The notes beneath the pieces are model-generated. The model saw nothing but the letters and a program-made list of their open reading frames with translations, was not told where the DNA came from and did not search any database. The position numbers and the translations under genes are program-made. From positions 3,112,501 through 3,176,500 of the forward strand of contig CANXME010002010.1 of NCBI GenBank assembly GCA_948144175.1: a stretch of 64,000 nucleotides of DNA, given 5' to 3'. The stretch is from Closterium sp. NIES-65 (Eukaryota; Streptophyta; Zygnematophyceae; Desmidiales; Closteriaceae). Shown in pieces: positions 33,961 through 47,195 of the stretch (within the stretch, counting starts at the first letter, position 1; each line of letters starts with the position of its first letter).

Positions 33961-36900
33961 TCAAGAAGTGAGCAAGTGAGGCAAGACAGGCACAAGACCA
34001 AGCTGAGTACAGAAGCGCTGATGATCACAAGGCGCAAGTGCCTTGGTGAAAACATCAGCAGTGTTGGCCTCAGAGGCCACGTACGCAAGCCGCAACTGAC
34101 CACGCTGTTGTAGCTCACGAGCAAGGAAGTAGCGAAGAGCAATGTGCTTTGTTCTGTGCTCAAGTCTCTGCTCTCGACACAAGGCCAGCATGGCCTTGTT
34201 GTCTACGTACAGGACTGGAGGAGAACGAGGCGGCTCTCCAAGGTCGGTCAGCAGGTAGGTGAGCCAGCGAAGCTCCTGTGCAGCCATGGCCCCGGCGTAG
34301 ATCTCGGCCTCACAACTGGAGCCGAGAACAGAAGACGAGCGAGTAGCCCGCCACGAAACAGAGCCGGAACCAAGGCTGAAGGTGTAGCCCTGTGACGACC
34401 GCTGCGTAGCCTGGTCGTCAGCCCAAGAAGTGTCCGCGTGCCCAGTCAGGACCATTAGACTCTGCCCTCCAAGCACTAGCCCCATGCCCGACGTACTGCA
34501 CAAGTAGCGCAACACCCTCTTCGTTGCAGCCATGTGCTTTGGTCTGTGTCTCCCAGGAACAACATAGCGTGCAAGAATGCTAAGAGGGTATGCAAGGTCA
34601 GGTTGTGTGCAGGTCATCAGGTACATGAGGCAGCCAACAAGCTCTGGGTACGGGCCACTCGACTCTACGGACTCATCCGAAGGCAGAGCTGAGAGCGAGT
34701 GGCGAGTAGGCAGAGGAGTGGCCTGAGGCGAGGAGTACGTGAAGCCGAAGCGCTGAAGGACCTGCTGCACCATGTGTGACTGAGTCAGGGTAATGGTGCG
34801 GCGTGCTCTGTCTCGGGTGATCTGCAAGCCAAGGTAGCTGCGCAGTTCACCCAGGTCTGTTCACGTGTGTCTCTTCTGCAGCTCGGACTTCACGTGGGCG
34901 AGTCCAGCAGTGTCAGCAGTGGCAAAGTCCAAGTCGTCGACGTACACGAGGATGTAGAACGGCGGCAAAGAGGTGTCGGTGCGTAGAAACAGCGACGGGT
35001 CAGCAGTAGAGGGAGCAAACCCAAGAGCCGCAAGCGTAGTCCTTCGTGTGTCGTGCCACTCGCGCGGTGCCTGGCGGAGACCGTAGACTGGCCGTCGGAG
35101 GCTCGAGTGGGTGCCAGGAGGGAAAGTCCCAGTGAAGCCAGGTGGACGGCGCAGCCAGATCTCCTTGTGCAGGCTACCCTGCAGGAAAGTAGTGCTGAAG
35201 TCAAGGAAGTGAAGCTCGTAGTCACGCTGAGCGGCTATGTGTAGCAGCACCCGAAGAGTGGTCATCTTCGGGGTGGGAGAGAAGGTCTGAAAGTAGTCAA
35301 CTCCCTGCCGCTGACTGAAGCCACGAGCCACGTACCGCGCCTTGAAGACAGGTGGAGAGCCCGGCGGCCGCTTCACCCTGAAGATCCACATGCCACTGAC
35401 GATGTTCGCCCCAGGTGGGGGAACCGCGTCATCGTAGGTGCCTGTGGACTTCCAGGAAGCCATCTCTGCATCCATAGCTGCCTGCCACTGAGAGGAGTAG
35501 GGACCCTCTACGGCCTCCGCGTAAGAGCGCGGAGTCGAGATGTCAAGTGCATCCGGGTCTCCCTCAGGGGTAAGCAGTACGGACACGAGATAAGGTGAAG
35601 CAGCAGCCAGACACTGGAACTCCTCCTACCTGTCCTCAAGGACGTCCGTGCCAAGAGCACTCTCACCCCCGACGGACGGAGGACAGACAGACGCAGACTC
35701 AGCAACAAGACTAGCAGCGTAGTCTAAACAACGGCGAGCAGCAAAGTCGACGAGCTCAGCAACAAGAGCAGACGCAGCAGTGGACTCAAAAGAGGGGTCA
35801 ATGACGACAGTAGCAAGGAGACGCGTGACAGTAGGACTGGCAGCACGAAGAGAGTCCGACTCCGGGTCGGCAAGGGCAAGAAGAGAGGACTCAGGAGGAG
35901 AAGGCAAAGGGGCACGCAGAGGAGCAGTGGACGGACGCAGAGACATCCGGTGCGTGCCAGGGACAGGAGGAGGACGCTGACACGAACCGGCGACGCAGGA
36001 CGAGACGCAGGCTCACGACGCTCAGCAAGACCTCCAGTAGGACCAGTGTAGGGAGAAGGAGCAGGCAGTGGGGAGGCCGGCGGTAACTGTGACTGTGATT
36101 GGAGAGGCGGTGGACACTCTAAGGGAGGAGGAAGACTAAGAACCTGCTGAAGGAGCAGAACAAAGTACGGCCGAGGCCGCGCGGCGACTCCAAACACAGC
36201 AAAGACAGCACCTGCACCCCCAGTGGCAGCACCAGCGCCAACAGCACCTCAAGCTCCAGTACTTCCAGCAGCACCAGCAGCACCCGCAGCAGGACCGCCG
36301 CTAGGACTGACAGCAGTAGCCTCAGCGCCAACACCCTCAGCAGCTTCGACTCTAGTCGCACTCGCAGGCCCAGCAGCTCCAGCACTCCCATGGCTAGCAC
36401 CTCCGAGACCGGCGGCACCAGCACCCTCAGCAGGCGAAGAAGCACCAGCTCCAGCAGTACGCCTCCAGCGCCGGGCAAACCATTCGCGCAGCTCCTGTGG
36501 AGAGAGTGGCTCCCGCCGAGACGAAGCATCCGGAGAACCACCAGGCCCAGCACCGCCAGACGCCACACGAGCAGGTCCAGCGGCCGCGGGCTCCGCACCC
36601 CCAGGCTCAGCAGCTCCAGACTAAGTACCCCCAGGCTCAGCAGCTCCAGACGCAGCACCCCCAGGCGAAGGACCCCCAGGCTCAGCACCCTCAGTCGCAG
36701 CACCCCCAGGCTCAGTACCCCCAGGCTCAGCACCCACTCGCGCAGCACCCCCAGAGTCAGCACCCCCAGGCTCAGCACCCGCAGCAGTACCAGAGTCACC
36801 AGCAACCTCGACCGGCTCGACTGCGTCTACCTGGGACACACCTGAAGGGGCAGGACCCTGAGGGGGGAGGGGGTCTACCAGGGGGGGACCTGGCACAAAG

Positions 36901-39828
36901 AAGTGCGGCGGCGGGGGGAGGGAAGGAGTGCGGTAGGTGAAGAGACGGTAGTAGGGGACCGACTCGTCAAACGTGACGTCTTGGGAGGACAGAACACGAC
37001 GAGAGGAGGGGTGGTGGAACTGCCACCCAAGTGCGTCTGGGGGGAAGCCAAGGAAGACACAAGGAGCAGCACGAGGGGACAGCTTGTCCGCAGACAAGTC
37101 GCGGACAAACGCCCGAGATCCCCAGACATGGAACGCAGACGCATCGCCTACCTTCCCCGTCCACAGCAGAGCTGGGGAGGTCTCCGGCATGGAGACCCTG
37201 GGGTGAAGGTTGATCTGATGCGCTGCGTACCGAACCGCAAATGGCCACATAAAATGGGGGGCAGCCGCATGCATCATAGACGTACGAGCGACGTCCATGA
37301 CCATGCCAATGCGGCGCTCAGCAATCCCATTTTACTGTGGAGAGTCCGGAAGTGTGAAGGTCTTGCGGATGCCTCGCGCACGGCAGTAGGCTTGCAGAAG
37401 GCCAGAGAAGAACTCTCCGCCTCGGTCAGAGTGCAGACGCAGAACATGAAAGTCCGAGCCGAAGCTCCTCCTGAGCTGGAGACGAGCTGCGCGGATCCAG
37501 TCGATCAACACCTCAGTGACATCACCCTTGCTGCGCAAGGGGAAGACTGAGGTGTAACGCGAGTATTCGTCAACCACCAGCAGGAAGTAGCGCTCGTGAC
37601 CCTGTCCACGGACGCGGGCCGGGCCCCACACGTCCATCTGAAGCGTCTGCAGCGGGGCCTCTGTCGGGGGAAACTGAGAGGAGTGAGGGGCAGCCCGGAG
37701 CCGCCCCTCAAAACAGGGAACACAGGAAGGACCAGGCCCTAGAGGAAGGGGAGGGAGGGACCGGGGAAGACCAGAGACAAGGACACGGGAAGCCATGCCT
37801 CGGAGACGAGGCACGGAGGGGTGACCAAGACGGTGGTGCCACAGGAGAGTCTCGTGAGACAGGAGGCGACACGAGCAGGGGGCAGACTCAGGACCAGACC
37901 TGGACGCTGCAGCAAACACCTGACCCGAAGCAGCAACCTGGCTAGACGCAGGGACAGGAGGAGACCCAGTGGTCAGGGTGTAGAGGCTCGACCCCGGCCG
38001 ACGCGTAAACGTGGCCAGGTGCCGGCCTGTGCGAGCGTCCGAGCAGTGGGTCACTCACTGACTCGTAGGAGTAAACTGGTGAACCCCCGTATCCTGCAGG
38101 TCAGCACCACTCACCAAGTTCGTAGAGAACGAGGGGAGGTAAAGACCAGACAAGGTGCCAGAGGGGGCAGCCGGACACGGGAGGACAGTGGAGAAGTGAG
38201 AGAGGACAAGACCCCCAGAGGGGTCTGCCATGGAGACTGCAACCGGCCGACCAAGCGGCGTGAGTGTGGTGCGGTCTCGAAAGAAGGAGCGAGAAGCCCC
38301 TGAGTCAAGTGTGAAGGTGAGGGAGGCCGAAGCCGACGTGGTACTTGAGAGCGCAGACTCACCAGCACCTGAGGGCGCAGACGCACTGGCACCTAGAGCA
38401 GCAGCCTCACCAACACCTAGAGAAGCAGTACCAATGCCCGGGTCGGGCGGGAAACACCGGTAACAGTCACCCTCATCACTAATAGTCACAGCATACATGG
38501 CAGCAAGGATAGCATCAAAGTCAAGATCATAGATAGCTACGCCTGCCCTAGAAAGCTCTCCCCAGCGGGGGATCTCACTGGCCTCCGGGAACTGCTGACG
38601 CCAAGCGTCCGTCAGGTGGCCAAAGCAGCGCTGGGTGGGGTGGGCACCCCCACACTGCTCACCAGCGCGGTCGCCGGAGCTAAGGACGTAGGTGCACGGA
38701 CCAAAACCCCCACCACGCTTACGTTGCGCGTACCACTCACGGAGCTGCTGAGGGGGGGGAATGTCCCGAGAACGCTGCTGCTGCTGCTGCTGGCGCTGAC
38801 CACCACCAGGGCTGCTCCGCTGCAAAGCGCCACCCCGACCACCACCACCTCCTCAAGCACCTCCTCCACCTCCGCCACCACCGCCGCCTCCGCTAGCACC
38901 GCCGCCGCCTCCGCCGCCTCCGCCTCCACTGCTGCCATCGACACCTCCACCCCCGCCACCACTCCCACCGCCACCCCCACTCCCTCCGCCGCCTCCACTG
39001 CCACCTCCACCGCCCCCGCTAGCTCCACCCGCGCCCTTGCCCCCCTTGCCCTTGCCAGAGTGGCGTCTCCCGCTAGGGGCAGACGCCGCACCGACCGACT
39101 CAAGACCAACGAGGTCGGCCGCAGCGGCAGAGGCGACAGAGGGCAAAAGGGGGGAAGGAGAACACCCCTCAAAGATGGGGGTGCGAGGGTCACCACGAGA
39201 GGCTCCTACAGCGACTATGCTCTTCTCCGCTGCTAGGAGGGCCTTCTCTAAGAGGTCAACAGTGAGAGTGGTCGGACAGACTGAGAGGAAGTGGTCCCTG
39301 ACTACACGAAAGGAGTCAGGGAGGCGGGTGACTATATAATAGAGAGTGATGTACATGGGGGGGGGGGTTCTTGGCGCAGAACTCAGCAGGAAGTGCGGCG
39401 CGGTAGCGAGTGTCACTAGTGCGGAGGTGCGTAATGAGGTCAGCGACTGTGGGAAAGGCAGCAAGGTCAGGGAAGAGGTACAGTAGCATGAGGCGGCTCA
39501 GTGGAGCAGTGGCAGGGGAAGAGTAGCGCGCAACTGCAGCGTCGTACAAGGTCTGAGCACTCTTGTACTGACTAAAGTGCGCGCGCTCAGTGGTAGGCAG
39601 GTGGCGACGCACAGCAAGACGTGCAGCAGCATCGCGCGTGGCCCACTGGGAGTGAACAGTGGGGTCAGCATCAGCAGCAGGGGCAGGAGAGGCACCAGAG
39701 GTGAGGTCAAAGAGAGAGAGACCGTCTGCCCTATCGCACTGTAAGAACAGCTGCAGGTCGTCGACCCAGACCTCAAAGTCAATGGCTCGACCCTCAGCGT
39801 CAAACGCGAGGACACTAGGGGTAGCCAT
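33961..39828 (-). pseudogene. E9 gag-pol, multiple stops and two frameshifts
   Basis: Gag starts at ATG 39828 (MATPSVLAFDAEG). A frame change occurs at a G-run (C-run on the minus strand, about 39358-39368); the next frame runs to about 36200 and includes a Gly-rich stretch, PPQQLREW box (about 38740), zinc knuckle CX13CX3HX4C (38625-38696), protease LDSGASRSFF (about 38300), integrase (HHRLGHPS about 37830, MDVWGPARV about 37640, HSDRGGEF about 37430, GIAERRIG about 37315), and the linker with SPQELREW (about 36490). RT and RNase H follow in the original frame (YVDD about 34937) to the TGA at 33961. Stops include TGA (38826-38853 interval), TGA for Arg (38055), TAA for Gln (37330), TAG (36620), TAG for Gln (35626) and TGA for Cys (34861). 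Confidence 0.92.
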
Positions 39829-40577
39829 GACAACAGTAGACTAGCAGTACCAACTGTAGGACAAGGGCAGTGCAGTGACAGAAGCTCTGCTCTCACCAGA
39901 CAGGGCGGTTCGGGCAGCTCAATAGCACAGCAACATGGCAACACGGCTGCTCGGACGGCTCAGCAGCAACTGCGGCTCCGCGGCACCAGCGGCTCGGCTC
40001 CTCAGGTGGCTCGGGCGGCCCGGGCGGCTCGGGCGGGTCGGGCGGCTCGGGCGGCTCGGCTCCTCAGCGACTCAGGCGGCTCGGGCGGCTCGGGCAGGTC
40101 GGGCGGCTCGGGCTGCCCGGGCGGCTCGGCTCCTCAGCGGCTGAGGCGGCTCGGGCGGCTCGGGCGGCTCTGGCGGCTCGGGCGGCGCGGGCGGTGTAGG
40201 GCGGTAGGGCGGCGGGGCCGCAAGGTAGGTGGCGGGGCCGCAGTGGGAGGGGCGGCGGGGCCGGAGTGAAGGGCGGCGGGGCCGCCGTGAAGGGCGGCGG
40301 GGCCGCTGAGAAGGGCGGCGGGGCCGCAGTGAGAGCTGCGACGGGGCCGCAGAGAAGGGCGGCGGGGCCGCTGAGAAGGGCGGCGGGGCCGCAGCGAGAG
40401 AGGCGGCGGGGCCGCAGCGAAGGGCGGCGGGGCCGCTGAGACGGGCGGCGGGGCTGCAGCGAAGGGCGGCGGGGCCTCAGTGTGAGGCGGTGGGGCCGCA
40501 GGGAAGGGCGGCGGGGCCGCAGCAAAGGGCGGCGGGGCCGCAGCAAAGGGCGGCGGGGCCGCAGCGAAGGGCGGCGG
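39829..40577 (-). repeat. E9 leader minisatellite, gag-proximal part
   Basis: Two arrays: GGCTCGGGCGG-type units (about 39950-40200) and a 21-bp unit GGGGCCGCAGCGAAGGGCGG (about 40200-40577), interrupted by E10. The same 21-bp unit resumes at 47965. Target copy GGCGG at 40573-40577. Confidence 0.88.
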
Positions 40578-40705
40578 TGTTGAACAAGGAATGAAAATGA
40601 CTAAGAATGAAATGAGTACAAATATGGAAACCTAAAAATGTGTACCCCCTATAGGCTAACCCACTGTAGCCTAAACAACTACAACAATATATATAATGTT
40701 TGACA
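40578..40705 (-). repeat. E10 3' LTR (128 bp)
   Basis: TGTCAAACATTATATATATTG...TTCAACA pattern on the minus strand. Two substitutions from the 5' copy. Confidence 0.95.
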
Positions 40706-40707
40706 CA

Positions 40708-40817
40708 CCCCCATAGGCGAAGTGGGGGAGAACTAGGGGTCACAAGACCAGTCAAGCAAAGCAAAGCAAAGCAAAGCAAGCTCAGGGTGGATCACAATGT
40801 CACCACACAATCCGAGC
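40708..40817 (-). promoter_or_regulatory. E10 3' UTR stem-loop and polypurine-tract hairpin
   Basis: Stem-loop 40780-40817 and polypurine hairpin CCCCCA...TGGGGG at 40708-40728. Confidence 0.78.
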
Positions 40818-40920
40818 ACAAGTTCAAGGCCACAAGGCCAGTTCACATGCAGGAGTACATGTATATATAAGACTAAACAAGCAAGAGCAGTGATATATAT
40901 ATGTATCAGTACAAAGAAGG

Positions 40921-43900
40921 TCAAGAGGAGAGCAAGTGAGGCAAGACAGACACAAGACCCAGCTGGGTACAGCAGCGCTGATGATCACAAGGCGGAAGTG
41001 CCTTGGTGAAAACATCAGCAGTGTTGGCCTCAGAGGCCACGTACGCAAGTCGCAATTGACCACGCTGTAGCTCACGAGCAAGAAAGTAGCAGAGAGCAAT
41101 GTGCTTTGTTCTGTGCTCCAGTCTCTGCTCTCGACACAAGGCCAGCATGGCCTTGTTGTCGACGTACAGGACTGGAGGAGAACGAGGCGACTCTCCAAGG
41201 TCAGTCAGCAGGTAGGTGAGCCAGCGAAGCTCCTGAGCAGCCATGGCCCCTGCGTAGATCTCAGCCTCACAACTGGAGCCGAGAACAGAAGACGAGCGAG
41301 TAGCCCGCCACGAAACAGAGCCGGAACCAAGACTGAAGGTGTAACCCTGTGACGACCGCTGCCTAGCTTGGTCGTCAGCCCAAGAAGCGTCTGCGTGTCC
41401 AGTGAGGACCACTAGACTGCGCCCTCCAAGCACTAGTCCCATGCCCGACGTACTGCACAAGTAGCGCAACACCCTCTTCGCTGCAGCCATGTGCTCTGGT
41501 CGGTGTCTCCCAGGAGCAACATAGCGCGCAAGAATGCTAAGAGGGTATGCAAGGTCAGGTCGTGTGCAGGTTATCATGTACATGAGACAGCCAACAAGCT
41601 CTGGGTACGGGCCACTTGACTCTACGGACTCATCCGAACGCAGAGCTGAGAGCGAGTGGCGAGTAGACAGAGGAGTGGCCTGAGGCGAGGAGTACGTGAA
41701 GCCGAAGCGCTGAAGGACCTGCTGCACCATGTGTGACTGAGTCAGGGTAATGGTGCGGCGTGCTCTGTCCCGGGTGATCTGCAAGCCAAGGTAGCTGCGC
41801 AGTTCACCCAGGTCAGTGCACGTGTGTCTCTTCTGCAGCTCGGACTTCACGTAGGCGAGTCCAGCAGTGTCAGCAGTGGCAAAGACCAAGTCGTCAACGT
41901 ACACGAGGATGTAGAACGGCAGCAGAGAAGTGTCGGTGCGAAGAAACAGTGACGGGTCGGCAGTAGAAGGAGCAAACCCAAGTGCCGCCAGCATAGTCCT
42001 CAGTGTGTCGTGCCACTCACGTGGCACCTGGCGGAGACCGTAGACTGGACGCCGGAGACTCCACTGGGTACCAGGAGGGAAAGACCCAGTGAAGCCAGGT
42101 GGGCGATGCAGCCAGATCTCCTCGTGCAGGCTGCCCTGCAAGAAAGCAGTGCTGAAGTCGAGAGAGTGAAGCTCGTAGTCCCGGTGAGCAGCAACGTGCA
42201 GGAGTACCCGAAGAGTGGTCATCTTCGGGGTGGGGGAGAAGGTCTGAAAGTAGTCAACTCCCTGCCGCTGACTGAAGCCACGAGCCACGTAACGCGCCTT
42301 GAAGACAGGCGGAGAACCCGGCGGCCGCTTCACCCTGAAAATCCACATGCCACTGACGATGTTCGCCCCAAGAGGGGGGACAGCGTCAACGTAGGTGCCT
42401 GTGGACTTCCAGGAAGCCATCTCTGCATCCATAGCTGCCTATCACTGAGAGGAGTAGGGACCCTCTATCGCCTCCGCGTAAGAGCGCGGAGTCGGGATGT
42501 CTAGTGCATCCGGGTCTCCCTCAGGGCCTAGCAGTACAGACGCGAGATGAGGTGAAGCGGCAGCCAAGCACTGAAACTCCTCCTGTCTGTCCTCAAGGAC
42601 GTCCGTGCCAAGGGCACACGCACCCCCGACGGACGGAGGACAGACAAACTCAGACTCAGCGACAAGACTAGCAGCGTAGTCTAGACGACAGCGAGCAGCA
42701 AATTCGACGAGCTCAGCAACTAGGGCAGACGCAGCAGAAGACTCAAAGGAAGGGTCAGTGACGGCAGTAGCAAGGAGACGCGTGACAGTAGGACTGGCAG
42801 CACGAAGAGAGTCTGACGTAGGGTCGACAAGCGCAAGAAGAGAGGAAGCAGGAGGAGAAGGCAAAGGAGCACGCAGAGGAGCAGTAGACGGACGCAGAGA
42901 CATCCGGTGCGTGCCAGGGGCAGGAGGAGGACGCGGACGCGAACTACGAGCACTAGTGCTAGCAGGACGGACAGGCGACGCAGGGCGAGACGCAGGCTCA
43001 CGACGCTCAGTAAGACCGTCAGTAGGACCAGAGTAAGGAGAAGGAGCAGGTAGTGACTGGACAGGCTGTGGACACACTAAAGGAGGGGGGAGACCAGGAA
43101 GAGGCGAGAAACCAAGAACCTGCTGAAGCAGCGGAACGAAGTACGGCTGAGGGCGCGCGGCGACCCCGGACACAGCAGGGACAGCACCAGTGCCCCCAGC
43201 GGCAGTACCAACGCCCGAGTCCGCAGCACCAGCAGGGACTCCAACACCAGGGTCCCCAGCACCACTCGCAGCTCCAACGCCCGGGTCCTCAGCACTAGCA
43301 GCAGCTCCAACGCCCGGGTCCTCAGCACCAGCAGCAGCCCCAACGCCCGGGTCCGCAGCACCAGCAGCAGCTCCAACGCCCGGGTCCGCAGCACCAGCAG
43401 CAGCTCCAACGCCCCGGTCCTCAGCACCAGCAGCAGCTCCAACGCCCGGGTCCTCAGCACCAGCAGCAGCTCCAACGCCCGGGTCCGCAGCACCAGCAGC
43501 AGCTCCAACGCCCGGGTCCGCAGCACCAGCAGCAGCTCCAACGCCCCGGTCCTCAGCACCAGCAGCAGCTCCAACGCCCCGGTCCTCAGCACCAGCAGCA
43601 GCTCCAACGCCCGGGTCCTCAGCACCAGCAGCAGCTCCAACGCACGGGTCCTCAGCACCAGCAGCAGCTCCAACGCCCGGGTCCTCAACACCAGCAGCAG
43701 CTCCAACGCCCGGGTCCGCAGTACCGGCAGCAGCTCCAACGCCCGGGTCCTCAGCACCAGCAGCAGCTCCAACGCCCGGGTCCGCAGCACCAGCGGCAGT
43801 AGGATCCGTGAGACGAGGCGCGCCACTACGAAGTGTGCAACGGCGCTCGTACCACTCACGGATCCGCTCACGAGAGGGGAGCGCCCGACTAGGAGGAGAA

Positions 43901-46900
43901 GTACCAGCACCAGTCTCCGTAGCGCGGCAGGTCCCAGAGGTACCTCTCCGGAGACTGCAGTACTGTAAGTACCACTCACGCAACTGCTCCGAGGAGAGGT
44001 CTCGTCCAGGTGTAGGACCCCCTAGACCAGCACCGCCAGAGTCAGAACTCTCAGACCCAGCACCCCCAGGCTCAGCACCCCTAGTCACCGCACCCCCAGG
44101 CTCAGCACCCCCAGGCACAGCACCCCCAGGCTCAGCACCCCCAGTGTCCGCACCCCCAGGCTCAGCACCCCCAGCGCCCGCACCCCCAGGCTCAGCACCC
44201 CCAGCAGGACGAGAGTCGACAGCAACCTCAACAGGCTTGACCGGGTCTACCTGAGACACACCTGAGAGAGCGGCACCCTGAGGGGGGAGGGGGTCTACGA
44301 CAGCAGCACCTGGCGCGAGGAAGAGAGGCGGGGGTGGGAGCGGGGCAGTGCGGTAGGGGAAGAGGCGGTAGTAGGGGACAGACTCGTCAAAAGTGACGTC
44401 CTGAGAGGCCAAGACCCGGCGCGAGATGGCGTGGTAAAACTGCCACCCAGGCGCGTCCGGAACAAAGCCGAGGAAGACGCAGGGAACAGCACGAGAGGAG
44501 AGCTTGTCCGAAGAGGAATCGCGGACAAAAGTTCGAGATCCCTAGTTCCGGAAACGCGACGCATCGCCAACCTCCCCCGTCCACAGCAGTGTGGGCGAGG
44601 TCTCCGGCAAGGAGACACGGGGCCAGAGGTTGAGCTGATGCGCAGCGTACCGGACCGCAAACGGCCACAGAAAGTGGGGGGCAGCCGCATGGATCAAGGA
44701 GGTACGAGCGACCTCCATGACCAGGCCAATGCGGCGCTCCCCAACCCCATTCTGCTGTGGAGAGGCCGGAAGCGTGAACCACTGCTCAATGCCGTGCTCA
44801 GCACAGTAGGCTGCCAAGAGGTCGGAGGAGAACTCACCACCTCTGTCAGAGTGCAAGCGCAGGACAGGAAAGTCCGAGCGGAAACGCTCGCTGAGCTGGA
44901 GACGAGCTCTGCGGATCCAAGGGATCAAAACATCAGGGACCTCACCCTTGGTGCGCAAGGGGAAGACCGTGGTGTAGCGCAAGTAGTCGTCAACAACGAT
45001 CAGGAAGTACCTCTCCTGACCCTGGCCACGGACGCGGGCTGGGCCCCACACGTCCATGTGGAGCGTCTGCAAAGGAGCAGTCGTCGGGGGAAACGAGGAG
45101 GAGTGAGGAGCGGCGCGCTGCCGCCCCTCGACACAGGGAAGGCAGGGAGGAGCAGGCGAGGGTGGGAGGGGAGGGAGGACCCTGGGAAGACCAGAGACAA
45201 GGTACCGGGAGTGCATGGCACGAAGGCGCTGCACAGACGGGTGGCCAAGTCGGTGGTGCCAGAGGACAGTCTCGTGCGCTAGAGAGCGACACGAGCAGGG
45301 GGCAGACAGCTGACCTTACGCGGACGCAAACGCAGACACAGACGCAGCGACCTGAGGGGAGGCAGTAGTCAGTGTATAAAGGTCCGACCCCGGCTGCCGG
45401 GTGAAGGTAGCCAAGTGGCGGCCCGTACGAGCACACGTGCAGTGTGTCACACGCTCGTAGGCAGGGGTGAACTGGTGAACACCCCCGTCCTGGAGAGCAC
45501 AACCTGCCACCAAGTTCGTGGAGAACGAGGGGAGGTGGAGACCTGACAGTGTGCCCGACGGGACCGCAGGACAGGGAAGGACAGTGGAGGAGGTCGCAAT
45601 GACCGGACCCCCAGAGGGGTCAGCAAGGGAGACAGCAACTGGCCGAGCAAGGGGCTCAAGGGCAGTGCGGTCACGAAAGAAACAGCGAGAGGCACCTGAA
45701 TCCAGCGTGAAGGTGTGCAGTGCTGCAGTCGACACCGTACCAGGGGGGGCAGACACGCACGCACCTAGAGCAGGAGCCTCACCAGCACCTGGGGTAGCAG
45801 ACACGTGGGTACCTGGAGCAGCAGACGCACTAGTCCTAATGCCCGGGTCGGGCGGGACACTCAGGTACTCAGAACCCTCTCCACTAGTAGACATCACATA
45901 CATGGCAGAGAGAATAGCATCAAAGTCTAGAGCATAGATATCAATCCCCTTCTTCAGGAGATCAACCCAGCGGGGCAGCTCAGTGGCCTGAGGGAACTGA
46001 ACACGCCAAGCGTCGCTCAGACGAGCGAAGCAACGCTGTGTGGCGTGCGGTCCCCCACACGGCAGGCCAGTGCGGTCACCAGTGCGAATGACGTACGTGC
46101 AGCTAAGGCCACCCCCCCCCCCCCGTGCTGAGAGTACCACTCACGGACCTCCTGGGGCGAGGGAGTGTGCTGCTGTCCCTGGCCACCGCCAATGCCTCCT
46201 CGACCACCACCCCCGCCATCACCCCCTCGACCACCCCAACCCCTGCCGCCGCCTCGTCCACCGCCACCCCCACCACCTCCTCCGCCCCGGCCACCTCCCC
46301 CGCCGCTGCCGCCACCCCCACCACCGCTGCCCCCTCCCCCACCCGCGCCACCCCCCCCGCCACCACCTCCCCCACCACCGCCACCCCCGCTGTCACCACC
46401 ACCGCCCTTGCCTCCTTTGCCCTTGCCGCTGCGGCGCCCGCTCGAACCAGACGCAGTCCCGACCTTCTCAGCACCAAGGAGGTCGACAGCAGCAGCAGAG
46501 GCGACAGAGGGAAGAAGGGGGGAGGGAGAACACCCCTCAAAGAACGGGGTGCGGGGGTCACCGCGAGAGGCACCTACAATGACTATGCTAGTCTCGGCTG
46601 CAAGGAGTTCCTTCTCGAGGAGGGCAATGGTGGGCTCGGTGGGGCAGCGAGCGAGGAAGTGGTCTCTGACTGAGCGCAATGAGTCAGGGAGGCGCGTGAC
46701 TAGGTGGTAGAGAGTGATCCAGAGCGGGGGTGGGTTCGTGGCAAGGAACTCATCAGGCATAGCGGCGCGGAAGCGAGCCTCACTAGTGCGGAGGTGGGTA
46801 ATGAGGTCAGCGACAGTGTGAAAGGAAGCTAAGTCGGGGAACAGGTAGGGAAGAGAGAGACGGCCAAGAGCGGCAGAGGCCGGTGAGGAGTAGCGGGCAA

Positions 46901-47195
46901 CGACAGCAGTGTACAGGGCCTGTGCAGTCTTGTGCTGTCCAAAGTGCTCGCGCTCATCTATCGGCAGAGAGTTGCGAATAGCGAAGCGAGCATGGGCGTC
47001 ACGAGTCTGCCGCTGTGAGCGAGCAGTGCTGTCGGCAGTAGCAGCAAGAGCAGTAGTGTGGCCTAGGGCGTGATCGTACAGCGAGATGTCTTCCTTGGCA
47101 GTGAGTTGTAGGAAGAGGTGTAGGTCATCAAGCCAGGTGTCGAACTTCACTGGGCGGCCCTCAGCATCAAAGGCTAGCACAGGAGGGCTGGCCAT
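40921..47195 (-). pseudogene. E10 gag-pol, near-complete with a few breaks
   Basis: Gag from ATG 47195 (MASPPVLAFDAEG), open upstream in frame through leader repeats to 47396. A frame change is at a C-run (46106-46124), next to the PSPQEVREW box; then zinc knuckle CX13CX3HX4C (about 46095-46025), protease LDSGASRCFF (about 45690), GAG-pre-integrase (about 45260-45130), integrase (MDVWGPARV about 45050, HSDRGGEF about 44850, VGERRIG about 44735), a linker with two REW boxes (about 43990 and 43860) and an 18-copy repeat, RT with YVDD (about 41892-41903) and RNase H to 40921. One frame from 46140 to 40921 with stops: TAA (45314), Trp to TAG (44540), and adjacent TGA TAG replacing Trp-Gln (42436-42441). 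RT-RNase H from 42432 (503 residues) is uninterrupted. Confidence 0.92.
43200..43800 (-). repeat. 33-bp minisatellite, 18 copies, in the E10 integrase-RT linker
   Basis: In-frame 11-residue units of the form DPGVGAAAGAE, with A/E and P/R variants. Coding-frame conserved because the unit is a multiple of three. Confidence 0.92.

Noticed and set aside
43190-44254. Plus-strand Ala/Pro/Ser-rich frame of 354 codons
   Set aside because: It is the reverse-strand shadow of the 33-bp repeat inside E10 pol.
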